64,000 bases of DNA from AP-15 sp963833745 (GCA_963833745.1 CAWHZD010000007.1:248001-312000); one strand, 5' to 3'; counted from the stretch's first letter, positions 26,474 through 35,868 are shown. Translations and numbers: made by a program. The notes: a model not told the origin generated them from the letters alone.

Positions 26474-27302
26474 ATGCGCGGGAGTGTGCCATGGCTTGCA
26501 GCGCTGCTGGGGGTCGGCCTCGTCTGCGGCGGCCGGCCGGCGGTGGCACAGACCGCCGACATCGTCGACCGCAGCGCGCTCAAGGTCTGTGCCGACCCCA
26601 ACAATCTACCGTTCTCAAACGAAAAGAAGCAGGGATTCGAGAACAAGATTTCTGAGGTGATGGGCACCGCACTCGGTCTAAAGGTGCGACTATACCTGGT
26701 TCCCGCAGATTATCGGGTTCGTGCGCAATACATTGCAGGCGCATCGCTGCGATCTGGTGATGGGGACGGTTGCCGGCGACGACATCATGCAGACGACGAA
26801 CCCCTACTACTTCACGACCTATGTCATGGTTTACCGTTCTGACAAAGGGTTCGCCTTCGAGGGGTTGTCGGACCTGCGGCTGGCGAGCCTGCGCCTCGGC
26901 GTGGTCAGCGCCACACCCCCCTCCGATCTTCTCGTCCGCCATGATCTGATGGCGCACGCCAAACCCTACCAGCTGACCGTCGACACCCGCGCCGAATCGC
27001 CGACCCATCAGATGGTCAAGGATGTCGTCGACGGGACGATCGACGTCGGCTTTCTGTGGGGGCCGATCGCCGGCTATTACCGCAAGCATGACGGGCTGCC
27101 GCTGACGCTGGTTCCGCTCAAGGACGAACTCGGTGCGGCGCGCATGAAATACCACATCGCGATGGGGGTGCGCGGGAACGAGCCCGAATGGCGCCGCCGC
27201 GTCAACGCCGTGATCTTAAAACAGCAGCCGGAGATAACCGCGATCCTGCGCGACTACGGCGTGCCGCTGCTCAACGAGCGGGGCGAACTGGTAAACCCGT
27301 GA
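26474..27302 (+). pseudogene. xoxJ: XoxJ-like periplasmic binding protein, single frameshift
   Basis: The first frame gives a signal peptide and ALKVCADPNNLPFSNEKKQGF, then loses the family match after LGLKVR. The next frame continues with FVRNTLQAHRCDLVMGTVAGDDIMQTTNPYYFTTYVMV to GELVNP at 27302. Dropping one base near 26689 restores the usual ...RYTWFPQ...FVRNTL junction, so this is a +1 insertion. XoxJ is a SBP-type accessory thought to help activate XoxF. If the shift is real, it is lost here; an assembly error is equally possible because all else is intact. Confidence 0.85.
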
Positions 27303-27862
27303 GTAAGGCGGCGACGGGACGGGCGATCGCCGGCCTCATGCTGGTCGTGTTGTCGGTTGCCGGTCCCGGCGTTCGCGCCGAGCCGCCGGAGCCCCAAGGG
27401 TACCGGATGGACAATTATCGGGCGCCGACCCCGGCGACCGTCGCCGGCGGCGCGGCACTCGATACGCCGAGAGCGCGGCAATTGTGGAAGGACGGCGGCG
27501 CGGTGTGGATCGATGTCCTCGGCGCACCCCATCGGCCGGCAAATCTGCCGGCCTCGGCCGTGTGGCTGCCGGTGCCGCGGCGCGACATCCCGGGCAGCTT
27601 GTGGTTGCCCGATATCGGCCGCGGCGAAATCAGCGACAAGCTCGAAGCCTATTTTCATACGAACCTCGAGCAGGCAACCAAGGGCCGGCGTGATGCACCC
27701 GTCGTCTTTTATTGTCTCGCCAATTGCTGGATGAGTTGGAACGCGGCCAAGCGGGCGGCAAGCTGGGGGTACAGGCACGTCTATTGGTATCGCGACGGCA
27801 CCGACGGGTGGGAGGCGGTTAAACTGCCGTTGGCTATTGCAACCCCGGTTCCGGCACCCTGA
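27299..27862 (+). CDS. PQQ-dependent catabolism-associated CXXCW-family (rhodanese-like) protein
   Basis: A 187-residue exported protein with a signal peptide (about 1-27), a central rhodanese-like fold (GAVWIDVLGAP...AVWLPVPRRDIPGSLWLP) and the motif VVFYCLANCWMSWNAAKRA near residue 140, where the catalytic-loop Cys and following Cys-Trp define the family. It is always found near PQQ alcohol dehydrogenases, and its function is unproven, perhaps thiol or sulfur transfer with the SoxYZ-like carrier. GTG 27299 overlaps the xoxJ stop by four bases. Confidence 0.88.
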   Translation: MSKAATGRAIAGLMLVVLSVAGPGVRAEPPEPQGYRMDNYRAPTPATVAGGAALDTPRARQLWKDGGAVWIDVLGAPHRPANLPASAVWLPVPRRDIPGSLWLPDIGRGEISDKLEAYFHTNLEQATKGRRDAPVVFYCLANCWMSWNAAKRAASWGYRHVYWYRDGTDGWEAVKLPLAIATPVPAP

Positions 27863-27994
27863 ACGCGGGTTAGAACAAACCTCGCTCAAGTCGAACCGCT
27901 ATGCCGAATTGTATTTCAAGCCGGCTGAACTCCTGCTTGCTAATCGACGCCACCGCCACGGCGCATCCCCCCAGACCCCAGAGCCCGGCGGAAT

Positions 27995-28034
27995 GTCATC
28001 TGTAATTGGCAGACGGGTGACATTCTGATCGGGC
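27995..28034 (+). repeat. 41-base direct repeat, copy 2
   Basis: This is nearly identical to 23006-23046 (one base shorter, one substitution) and has the same orientation. It falls 130 bases after the last gene of the xoxF block and 80 bases before the end of the HEPN-like gene, at the edge of the AT-richer island. Confidence 0.7.
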
Positions 28035-28113
28035 ACCCACAAAATCTTGGCGCATAACAGCGATTCTGGAAAATCGGGGTTGGAGTGTGACGCGATATAT
28101 GCGACCGCTGACC

Positions 28114-29436
28114 CTAATCTTCACCTGCCTTGACCAGAGGGGCCATATAGCTCAAAAGCGAAAACGCCTTAAGGCTATTTTCCTTAGTTGCATACTCCTT
28201 CATAGCAACACCATGCAGCACGGTATGGCGATTGATCCCTTCATAATTAAATGTTCGGCGCTCCTTTTCGGTATAAGACATTGGTAATTTTTCAGTGATC
28301 GATAGCCACATGATTTCGTGGAAATGAGCTAACAATTGTCCGAATAGATTACCTTCGTCGTCCCGTTCAATTGTTTCTAGCTTGGTCTCGGCCAAAGATG
28401 AGACGTGTTTGTCCCCGCCCTGGAAGACATATCGTTCAGTAGCCTGAAAGCAAATACCATCGATCTGGGCAAAGAAGGCCATCACCGACAAGGAATATTC
28501 GCCGCGAAGGTGTGCATCACCAGCCGGGCGTAAGACGAATTCCCGTTCGGGGTAGTGTCTTACAATACTTTGAAGATGAAATTTGAAATTCTCCTCGTAT
28601 AGTCTGGCAATGCACCGCTCCAACTCGTCTAAAGAGTGCGTCGCGGCAGCGTACACTAATTGATCGATTTCGGTTAGGCTAAAATACTCACTGATGAACC
28701 AACCACGCTGTGCCAGCGAGACGACTTTTTCCGCAAGCTTGGGATATAGTTCAAGGCGCGCCTGAAGGCTCTTATGAACAGCCTTAGCAGTGTCGATAAG
28801 TTGCTGATTGAACTCCTCGGCAATCGGTTGGACGCGGGCGAGCGCGCTGCGCCAGCGTGCCGCAAATTCTGCTTGCTGCCGCCCGAACGCAGTGATCGCT
28901 TGAACTGCGGCAGCGTGTTGCGCCGAATAATTCGGTAACTTGATGTCAGAAAGGCGCGCAAACTGTTGCTGCACGGCGCGGGCAACATCCCGCATGGTTT
29001 TTTTCAAATCCTCCGTGCTAGCCCTGACAATCCGCAACAGTCTCTCGCTCTCGCGTTCGCCTAACAGGGAATTTGTTGCTCCATCGCTCTGCGGGGATTT
29101 CACTGCTAAAGAGTGAACTTCAGCAGCGAGATAAGTTCCGACTAACCTGTCAATGGCGTCCTTCGAGAGTGCACCGAAAGCAGAGGCATCGACCGGCACC
29201 GCCGCTTCATAGACATCGCGGTCAGCTTCAGCTTCTTCGGGCACCTGTCTCGCCACAATTGCGAGGAAACGAGCCGCGAAGTCATCAGCCGATATGTGAT
29301 CAAGAGGGATAGCGGCGATGTCATGCAGAAGGTTAAACCGCACCCGGACAGCCAGCATCCTTCCCAGAGACGGGTCTCGAAGTTCGATAGGGTTAGGAAG
29401 CGGCTTGAACAGCGGAGGGCTGCTGCTGGTCGTCAT
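28114..29436 (-). CDS. Large protein with C-terminal HEPN-like RX4H motif; possible defence protein
   Basis: A 440-residue cytoplasmic protein, AT-richer than its surroundings. Residues about 115-215 are helical and coiled-coil-like (LKKTMRDVARAVQQQFARL). The C-terminal part has FNYEGINRHTVLHGVAMKEYA followed by NSLKAFSLLSYM: R403-x4-H408 matches the RX4-6H active-site signature of HEPN ribonucleases, set in two helices as usual. The family is not one I can name. It sits in a mobile island next to a broken resolvase and an IS element, a typical place for anti-phage genes. The start is ATG 29436, and the coding frame is unbroken. Confidence 0.7.
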   Translation of the reverse strand: MTTSSSPPLFKPLPNPIELRDPSLGRMLAVRVRFNLLHDIAAIPLDHISADDFAARFLAIVARQVPEEAEADRDVYEAAVPVDASAFGALSKDAIDRLVGTYLAAEVHSLAVKSPQSDGATNSLLGERESERLLRIVRASTEDLKKTMRDVARAVQQQFARLSDIKLPNYSAQHAAAVQAITAFGRQQAEFAARWRSALARVQPIAEEFNQQLIDTAKAVHKSLQARLELYPKLAEKVVSLAQRGWFISEYFSLTEIDQLVYAAATHSLDELERCIARLYEENFKFHLQSIVRHYPEREFVLRPAGDAHLRGEYSLSVMAFFAQIDGICFQATERYVFQGGDKHVSSLAETKLETIERDDEGNLFGQLLAHFHEIMWLSITEKLPMSYTEKERRTFNYEGINRHTVLHGVAMKEYATKENSLKAFSLLSYMAPLVKAGED

Positions 29437-29440
29437 GGCT

Positions 29441-29986
29441 TTATGCCGCGAGGCGTGAAATCGTCGCCGGACTCACATTGTAGCTGCGGCCAATGTCGGC
29501 AAGCGTCTCGCCTTGGTTGCGGCGCTTGATCGCTTCTTTTTGCTGGTGCGCGGTGAGCTTCGGCGGTCGGACCCATTCGCTGCCCGCGCGCCACGGCTCG
29601 CGCCCGGTCTTCGCCGGTGCGCACACGGATCAAATCGCGCTCAAACTCCGCCAGCCCGCCTAGGACCGTCAGCATTAACCGCCCGTGCGATGTGGTGGTA
29701 TCGGCCCATGTGTCGCCAAGGGATTTGAAACCGGCATTCTTGGCGGTAATCGCCGCAACAGTGTTCAACAGGTCGCGGGTGGATCGCGCGAGCCGGTCGA
29801 GCCGTGTCACCATCAGCCGTCGTCAGCGTCGAGCTGGTCGAGCAGCCGGCGAAGCTGCGCCCGGTCGGTCTTGGCTCCACTCGCCACTTCGCGGAACACT
29901 TTGCCCGCCCCGTGCTTCCTGAGTGCGGCGACCTGAGCAGCCACGCTTTGACCGTCGGTCGATACCCGTGCGCAGCCGTAAATCAT
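29441..29986 (-). pseudogene. Serine recombinase (resolvase/invertase), two frameshifts
   Basis: In the reverse direction the N terminus reads MIYGCARVSTDGQSVAAQV (catalytic Ser in RVST), then KVFREVASGAKTDRAQLRRL. A missing base near 29818 shifts to VTRLDRLARSTRDLLN...GGLAEFERDLIRVRTGEDRARA, and a further shift near 29575 leads to PPKLTAHQQKEAIKRRN...YNVSPATISRL, the C-terminal helix-turn-helix. All domains of a Tn3-type resolvase are there, but no single frame covers them. It ends four bases before the HEPN-like gene start, so the two form one unit. Confidence 0.82.
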
Positions 29987-30132
29987 GGGTTTATTGTGCG
30001 CCGGGATTGCGCAACGAAAAAGCGTAATCGGTTCAACGCCCTAATTTTGGTGCAAATATCTTGAAGTCCGGAGTCCAAGTGCTCACACGCAGACATAAGA
30101 TTCCACCCGTCATGGCCGGGCTTGACCCACGG

Positions 30133-31388
30133 CTGTCCGGCACATTTTGTGCTTTACGGCGCGCACGGCACTGTATCTGTTCGGGTCTGGACGTTGGGGA
30201 CGTTCCGGGACGCGAAACGGGGGCAGTGCCGTGCGACACCACAATAGCGTTTTTCATCAGCTTTTGAAGCATCTGCCATGGGATGATTTCGAGCGGCTGG
30301 CGAGGGTGCATCGCGCGGATGCGCTGGCGCGCCGATTGACCAGCAAGAGCCAGTTCCTGGCCATGCTCTATGGCCAGCTGGCCGGCGCGGCGAGCCTGCG
30401 CGAGATTGTCGGCGGGATCGAGAGCCAGCGGGCGCGGCTCTACCACCTGGGGGCCACGCTGCCGCGGCGCTCGACTTTGGCCGACGCCAACCACGATCGA
30501 TCGAGTGCGCTGTTCACCGAGCTGTTGGCGCTGCTGATTGCGCGGGCGCATCGCGGTCTGCGCCGCAGCCTGGCCGAGACCACTTATCTGATCGATGCGA
30601 CGGGTCCGCGGCTTGACGCGCGCAGCTGGGCGCGCTTTTCCGCGGGCGTGTGCGGTGCCAAGCTGCATGTCATCTACGATCTCGCGGCCGACCGGCCGAT
30701 TTACGCCGCGATCACCCCGACGCGGGTCAACGACATCACCGCCGCTCAGGCGATGCCGATCGAGCCGGGCGCGACCTACGTTTTCGATCTGGGCTATTAC
30801 GACTACGCGTGGTGGGCCAAGCTCGATGCGGCACAGTGCCGGATCGTCACCCGGCTCAAATCCAACACGCCGTTGAGCGTGGTCGAGGAACTGCCGGTTC
30901 CGGCGGCGACGGCCATCCTGTCCGACCGGATCGGCCACCTGCCGGCGCGCCAAGGGAGCGGTCGCAGCAACCCTTTCCAAGACCCGGTGCGCGAGGTTCG
31001 CGTCAAGCTCGACAGCGGCAAGATCATCCGCATCCTGTCCAACGACCTCGACGCCTCGGCCCAAGAGATCGCCGATCTCTACAAGCGCCGCTGGGCGATC
31101 GAGCTGTTCTTCCGCTGGGTCAAGCAGACCCTCAAGATCCGCCGCTTTCTCGGCACCAGCGAGAACGCCGTGCGCATCCAGATCGCCGTCGCGCTGATCG
31201 CCTTTCTGCTGCTGCGCCTGGCCCAGGCCGGGCAAATCGCGGTGACCAGCCCGCTCGCCTTCGCCCGCCTGGTTCGCCTCAACCTGATGCATCGCCGACC
31301 GCTCGATCGCCTGCTCGATCGCGAAACCCCAATCGGCCCCAACCCCGCTCAAATGGCACTCCAATGGAGCCCCGCGTGAACCGGACAG
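30133..31388 (+). mobile_element. IS4-family insertion sequence (boundaries approximate)
   Basis: The transposase gene is flanked by short inverted ends CTGTCCGG (30133-30140) and CCGGACAG (31381-31388). No convincing target duplication was found and the inner bases of the ends diverge, so the boundaries are provisional. The element lies beyond the 5' end of the broken resolvase. Confidence 0.6.
30231..31379 (+). CDS. IS4-family transposase
   Basis: A 382-residue DDE transposase: N-terminal domain HHNSVFHQLLKHLPWDDFERL, first Asp in TYLIDATGP, second in YVFDLGYYDY, and the C-terminal signature YKRRWAIELFFRWVKQTLK, which fits the IS4 Y-(2)-R-(3)-E-(6)-K pattern exactly. The frame is intact, so it may be functional. 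The start is assumed at GTG 30231, since the upstream in-frame stretch is part of the element's left end. Confidence 0.9.
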   Translation: MRHHNSVFHQLLKHLPWDDFERLARVHRADALARRLTSKSQFLAMLYGQLAGAASLREIVGGIESQRARLYHLGATLPRRSTLADANHDRSSALFTELLALLIARAHRGLRRSLAETTYLIDATGPRLDARSWARFSAGVCGAKLHVIYDLAADRPIYAAITPTRVNDITAAQAMPIEPGATYVFDLGYYDYAWWAKLDAAQCRIVTRLKSNTPLSVVEELPVPAATAILSDRIGHLPARQGSGRSNPFQDPVREVRVKLDSGKIIRILSNDLDASAQEIADLYKRRWAIELFFRWVKQTLKIRRFLGTSENAVRIQIAVALIAFLLLRLAQAGQIAVTSPLAFARLVRLNLMHRRPLDRLLDRETPIGPNPAQMALQWSPA

Positions 31389-31876
31389 CAGTGGCACGAG
31401 GCCGGGCATGACGAGCGCGGTGAGACTGCATCAACTGAATGGGTCTGAGGACTGAGTGCGAGGGCGCGCCTCGCTCCTAACAATGGCAGCGATTTTTAGG
31501 CCGCCGGAAATCGCGTCAATGCGGTCGAAAATCTGCTCTAGATTGCAGGGTTTGCGGCGTGACCTTGAAGAAACGATCTTGTTGCGACAATGACGATCAT
31601 ATAATTGCCTCTTTCACATTCGATACTCCCGGGTCATCGCGATGCCGAAAGGATGGCCGGTTGGATTGAGGCGGAGCCGATGGGCTTCGGGCGTTCACAA
31701 GAGCGGGGGTTGCCGAGTGGAGCCCGCCTATGCCTTGCCCGGCGGGCCGAGGCCGAAACCGCGGCGGGCTGTCGCCATTTCAACCTTACGGGTAGTTTTT
31801 TGCTGCAGGATTTGCTGCAGATGCAGCAGCCCGCGACAGCCGATACTATCATCGGTTGTAACTTTGGAGGGCGAGC
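31389..31876. other. Intergenic stretch, no gene seen
   Basis: About 490 bases between the IS4-type element and the pentapeptide gene. Short frames exist but lack motifs. GGAGGGCGAGC at the end is the ribosome site for the gene at 31877. The middle has several TTGCTGCAG/CTGCAG repeats (31800-31830) of unknown meaning. Confidence 0.5.
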
Positions 31877-32658
31877 ATGGAGCGAGCCGCCAAATTCATC
31901 TGGGTGTTGCTGATGCTCGCGACCTCGCCGCGTCGAGCCGCCGATGTGAGCCCCGAGCAGGTCCGCGCGATACTGGCGGCAGCGGCGCCCGACAAGCCCG
32001 CCGACCTCTCGGGGAAGTCGCTCGAGAACCTCGACCTCAGCAATTTCGACTTGAAGGAGCAAATCTCTCGCGGGCCAATTTATTTGGCGCGAAAGTGGTC
32101 GGTGCGGATTTGTCGGGCGCCGATTTGACGGGCGCGAAACTCGACCTCGCCTGGATTATGCGGGCGAATTTTACCGGCGCCAATTTGTCGAATGCGAGCC
32201 TGCTCGGTCTCGTCGTTTCGTCCGGTTTGGACTACTCGCCCGGCGAAGCTCCAACATTCAAAGGCGCAAATTTCTCCGGGGCCCACATTCTCGCCCGGCT
32301 CGCCCGGTTCGATCTGCGCGGCGCCAAATTCACCGGCGCCAGAATGGGTGCCGACATGACGAACCAGTCGATGGGGCTGATGCGGAGCGATGTTTCCGGC
32401 GCCGATCTGGTCGGTGCGGACTTTTCGAAGGCCGATCTCCGCCGGGCATTGCTGCGCTTCGCCAAGCTGAGCGGGGCGAACCTGACCGGCGCCAACTTGT
32501 CCGGAGCCGATCTTTCGGGCGCCGATTTGACGGGGGCAGATCTGACCGGCGCCGACGCGACCGAGGCCGATTTCGGCGGCGCGGTGCTGACAAGGGCTCG
32601 CGGCCTCGCCACGATGAAAGGGTGGCAGCCCCCCGGGCGGCCCCCGCCGAACCGATAG
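31877..32658 (+). pseudogene. Exported pentapeptide-repeat protein, single frameshift
   Basis: Frame one: a signal peptide (AAKFIWVLLMLATSPRRA), VSPEQVRAILAAAAPDKPADLSGKSLENLDLSNFDLK. A lost base near 32059 moves the reading to GANLSRANLFGAKVVGADLSGADL and on through some 20 A(D/N)LSx units, ending in ATMKGWQPPGRPPPNR. Pentapeptide repeats fold as a right-handed quadrilateral beta-helix; functions range from DNA mimicry to structural roles, and an exported form is likely structural. Adding one base gives a clean protein of about 260 residues, so an assembly indel is possible. Confidence 0.78.
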
Positions 32659-32664
32659 CTCGCG

Positions 32665-33300
32665 TTATTGCGGGGTGGCGTTTTGTAATGCCCGGGCCCA
32701 GGCACCGAGGCGCGCATCGAGCGCCACCGGTGTCTCGCAGGCGTAACGGATCGTTCGCTGGATCTCTTCGAAGTTCCGCGCGGTAAAGTCGTGCCGCTGC
32801 TGCAGGTCGGTGCGTCGCGCGGCGGCTTCACCGGTGGCGTCAGGCGGGATGGAATTGAGTTCGGCCGCGAGCCGGGCGACGAGGTCGGCAAGTTCGCGCT
32901 GCCGTCGACCGATCTGCCTCAGCTCCTCGATCAATCCGGCGCGCTCGCGATCGCTCTCTTCCAGAAGCCCGTCAAAGGCGAGCGCAAGACGGTGCTGACG
33001 ATCGCCCGACAAGGTCCGGGCAAACGCCGTGATCTCGGTCAGCCCCTCTTGCGTCGGCACCCGCCGGGGTGCCAGACGCCGGACCAGATCGACGACCGCT
33101 GGATCGGCATGCCAATCGCCGACATTGCCCAAGGACGGCCCGTTCCAGTACGCCGCGGCCGCGAGCTTTGGGACCAGGCGCTGCTGGCACGGCCAATCCG
33201 GATCCTCCGCGCGCGGCCGCGCCGAGCGTGCGCCAACAGCGCCAACCAGAACCGCCGCCGCGGACAGTGTCATCATGGCAAGGGTGTATCTGCGGGACAC
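32665..33300 (-). CDS. Exported helical protein at end of PQQ-ABC operon
   Basis: A 211-residue protein with a signal peptide (about 1-27, TLSAAAVLVGAVGARSA). The mature part opens PDWPCQQRLVPKLAAAAYWNGPSL and continues with long charged helices (ERAGLIEELRQIGRRQRELADLVARLAAELN), ending with a second Cys in TIRYACETPVALDARLG. It starts at GTG 33300, four bases after the permease stop, so it is the last gene of the operon. Similar short proteins follow PQQ-linked ABC genes in other methylotrophs, and none is characterised. Confidence 0.75.
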   Translation of the reverse strand: MSRRYTLAMMTLSAAAVLVGAVGARSARPRAEDPDWPCQQRLVPKLAAAAYWNGPSLGNVGDWHADPAVVDLVRRLAPRRVPTQEGLTEITAFARTLSGDRQHRLALAFDGLLEESDRERAGLIEELRQIGRRQRELADLVARLAAELNSIPPDATGEAAARRTDLQQRHDFTARNFEEIQRTIRYACETPVALDARLGAWARALQNATPQ

Positions 33301-33303
33301 GCC

Positions 33304-34143
33304 TTACTCGGCGGCGCGACGGGCCATCAGGCCTTTGGCCGGGTCATAGCCGTAGACCGCCAACGTCAAGAAAACGACCGTCGAGGCCACCAGCACCGCC
33401 GCCGACACCGGTTCGAACTGGCCGTAGAGCGCAAAGCGGATCAGTTCGACGGCATGGGTGAACGGGTTGAGCGTGCAGATGCGGTAGAGCCAAAGGCTCG
33501 CTTCCTTGACGTGCCACAACGGATAGAGCGCCGAGGACGCGAAAAACATCGGAAAAATCACGAAATTCATGACGCTGGCAAAATTCTCGAGCTGCCGGAT
33601 GGCCGAGGACAGCAGCAGACCGAGCGCCCCCAGCATCAGCCCGGAGAGGATCAGCGCCGGCAGCACGGCGATGTAGCCGTACCACGGCGGCTCGATCTCC
33701 CAGATCAAAGCGATCGCCAGAAAGGCGTAGGCCTGCAATACCGAGACGATGACCCCGGCGAACAACTTTGCCGTCAGCAGAAACCAGCGCGGCAACGGGC
33801 TCACCATCAACACCCGCATGCTGCCCATCTCGCGGTCGTAGACCATCGACAGCGAGCTCAACATGCCGTTGAACATCAGGATCATCGCGATCAGCCCGGG
33901 GGCGATGTAGACCGAGTAGGGGATGTAGGTCTCGTAGGGCGGGATGATCGAGACCCCGAGCACGAACTGAAAGCCGGTGGCAAAGATCGCGAGCCAAACC
34001 AAGGGGCGCACCAATGCCGAAAAAAAGCGGCCACGCTGGTTCAGAAAGCGCAGCCATTCGCGGATCGAGACGCCGATCAGGCAGCGCAGATAATGGATCG
34101 GCCGCATGCCGCCACCCGTGCCGCCCCTGGTGCCGCTCCTCAT
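33304..34143 (-). CDS. ABC transporter permease, PQQ alcohol-dehydrogenase system
   Basis: A 279-residue ABC-2 type permease with six predicted membrane spans: LVRPLVWLAIFATGFQFVLG, IAPGLIAMILMFNGML, GVIVSVLQAYAFLAIALIW and others. It has the VYDREMGSMRVLMVSPLPRW cytoplasmic loop of exporters. Start ATG 34143 overlaps the ATPase stop (ATGA); a second ATG at 34107 begins RPIHYLRCLIG. Together with the ATPase it forms an exporter of unknown cargo, recurrent in PQQ alcohol-oxidation operons. Confidence 0.88.
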   Translation of the reverse strand: MRSGTRGGTGGGMRPIHYLRCLIGVSIREWLRFLNQRGRFFSALVRPLVWLAIFATGFQFVLGVSIIPPYETYIPYSVYIAPGLIAMILMFNGMLSSLSMVYDREMGSMRVLMVSPLPRWFLLTAKLFAGVIVSVLQAYAFLAIALIWEIEPPWYGYIAVLPALILSGLMLGALGLLLSSAIRQLENFASVMNFVIFPMFFASSALYPLWHVKEASLWLYRICTLNPFTHAVELIRFALYGQFEPVSAAVLVASTVVFLTLAVYGYDPAKGLMARRAAE

Positions 34144-34907
34144 GCTGCCGCGCGCTCCTGCACCAGGGTTTCGAACGCGGCGCGCAGCGAGGGCGCGCGC
34201 ATCCCGCCGACGAGCTCGGCGACGCCGCCATCGGCCCGCACCTCGCCCTTGTGCAATACGATAACCCGCGCGCCGTCGCCGGCCTCGTCGATCAAATGGG
34301 TGGCCCACAGCGCCGCCAGGCCCTCTTCGCGGCAGAGATGGCGGACGTGATCCAGCAGAAACTGCCGGCTCGAAATATCGAGCCCGACGGTGGGCTCGTC
34401 GAGCAGCAACAGACGAGGGCGATGCAGCAGCGCGCGGGCGATCTCGACCCGCCGGCGCTGACCGCCGCTCAGCCGGCGAGCCTTGTCCCGGCGCTGCTCG
34501 CCAAGCCCGACCCGTTCCACCTCCGCCGCGATCCGCTGGGCCGCCTCGCGACGCGAGAGCCCGTGCAGGGCGCAGTGGTAATAGAGGTTCTGCTCGACCG
34601 TCAGATCGAGATCAAGGGTCGGCTGCTGGAACACCACCCCCATCAGCCGCAGGCACTCCAACGCCCGTTCGCGGATGTCCATGCCAAAGACGCGGATCAT
34701 CCCCTCGCCCTGCGCGTAGAGCCGGGTCGCCAGCGAAAACAGGGTCGTCTTGCCGGCGCCGTTCAGCCCCAGCAACACGGTGAACTCACCGGGTTCAATC
34801 GAGAACGAAACACGGCTCAGCACCCGCCGCTGCCCAAAGCGGTGTCCGAGCCCCTCGACGGCGAAGGCGGGAACGGTCACAAAAGCCTCACGGGCGGGAG
34901 ACGACAC
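34140..34907 (-). CDS. ABC transporter ATP-binding protein, PQQ alcohol-dehydrogenase system
   Basis: A 255-residue NBD with Walker A GLNGAGKTT, Q-loop VVFQQPTLD, signature LSGGQRRRVEIARALL, Walker B RLLLLDEPTVGLD and switch-His ATHLIDEA. It powers the neighbouring ABC-2 permease. It overlaps the propeller gene by 20 bases upstream and the permease by four bases downstream, showing tight coupling. The product belongs with the ATPase family found in PQQ-dependent alcohol systems. Confidence 0.9.
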   Translation of the reverse strand: MSSPAREAFVTVPAFAVEGLGHRFGQRRVLSRVSFSIEPGEFTVLLGLNGAGKTTLFSLATRLYAQGEGMIRVFGMDIRERALECLRLMGVVFQQPTLDLDLTVEQNLYYHCALHGLSRREAAQRIAAEVERVGLGEQRRDKARRLSGGQRRRVEIARALLHRPRLLLLDEPTVGLDISSRQFLLDHVRHLCREEGLAALWATHLIDEAGDGARVIVLHKGEVRADGGVAELVGGMRAPSLRAAFETLVQERAAA

Positions 34908-35868
34908 CCCAGGGCGACTGGCCGACGGGGACAGATTTAATCACTTTTTGCGCGGTGACGTCGATCACCGAAATATCGTTGCTGACCCCATTGGTGGTGT
35001 ACAGCCAAGTCTGGTCCGGGCTGAAGGCAAGGCTCCACACCCGCTGACCGACCAACAGGTAGCGCAGCACCTCATAAGATTGTGCATCGACCACCGCGAC
35101 CCGATTGGCCGGTCCGAGCGCGGCAAAGGCTAGCTTGCGGTCCTTGGTGATCGCGATGCCGACCGGCTGGATTGCCTCGGTCGGCACTCCGGGAACGGCA
35201 AAGCTGATTTTTTTGACGATCTGGCGCTTGGCGGCATCGATGACGCTGACCGTCCCGCCGACTTCAGCGGACACCCAAAATTGTGCGCCGTCGGCGGTCC
35301 ACACGGCGCGCCGCGGTCGGCTGTCGACGAGGATGTTGGCGACGACCGCGCGTTTTGCGGTGTCGATGACATGAGCCATACTGGTGGTTTCGGAGGTGTT
35401 GACGAGATATTTCCCGTCCGGGCTGATGCCCATGCCTTCCGGCTCGACGCCGACTGGAATCTCGGTGACGACGGCGCCCTCTTCGATGTCGACGATGGTG
35501 ACAAGGTTGTCGTCCTCGTTGGCGACGTAGAGGAGCTTGCCGTCGGGATCGAGCGCGAAGAATTCGGGGTCGGTGCCGCTCGGCAGGGTGCGGACCACCT
35601 TGTCCGAGGCGAGATCGAGCACCTCGATGTGGTCGCTGTCGCTGGCGCAGATGTAGAGCGACTTCGCGTCCTTCGACAGCAGGATGCCGCGCGGGCGCTG
35701 CCCGACCGGGATGGTCTTGACCGGTTCGAGGGTGGCGCCGTCGACGACGGTGATCGTGTCGTCTTTTTCGTTCGAGACATAGATCGTATCCGCCGCTGCA
35801 ATCCGCGCGGAGCAGAGGAGCGCCAGCGACAATGCCACCGCGATGCGGCCGGTCACTGGATTTGGCAT
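34888..35868 (-). CDS. PQQ-dependent catabolism-associated beta-propeller protein
   Basis: A 326-residue exported YVTN-type propeller: signal peptide (about 1-25), then repeated YVSNEKDDTITVVDGATLEPV, YICASDSDHIEVLDLAS and YVANEDDNLVTIVDIE blades, seven in all by eye. It shows no haem or PQQ motif. This family accompanies the PQQ ABC system and probably scaffolds or binds a substrate or cofactor in the periplasm. Start 35868 overlaps the binding-protein gene by 16 bases. Confidence 0.88.
   Translation of the reverse strand: MPNPVTGRIAVALSLALLCSARIAAADTIYVSNEKDDTITVVDGATLEPVKTIPVGQRPRGILLSKDAKSLYICASDSDHIEVLDLASDKVVRTLPSGTDPEFFALDPDGKLLYVANEDDNLVTIVDIEEGAVVTEIPVGVEPEGMGISPDGKYLVNTSETTSMAHVIDTAKRAVVANILVDSRPRRAVWTADGAQFWVSAEVGGTVSVIDAAKRQIVKKISFAVPGVPTEAIQPVGIAITKDRKLAFAALGPANRVAVVDAQSYEVLRYLLVGQRVWSLAFSPDQTWLYTTNGVSNDISVIDVTAQKVIKSVPVGQSPWGVVSRP

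Noticed and set aside
30033..31409. A 458-residue reverse frame across the IS4-type element
   Set aside because: The forward frame has a full IS4 transposase signature; the reverse frame has only low-complexity Arg/Asp-rich sequence.
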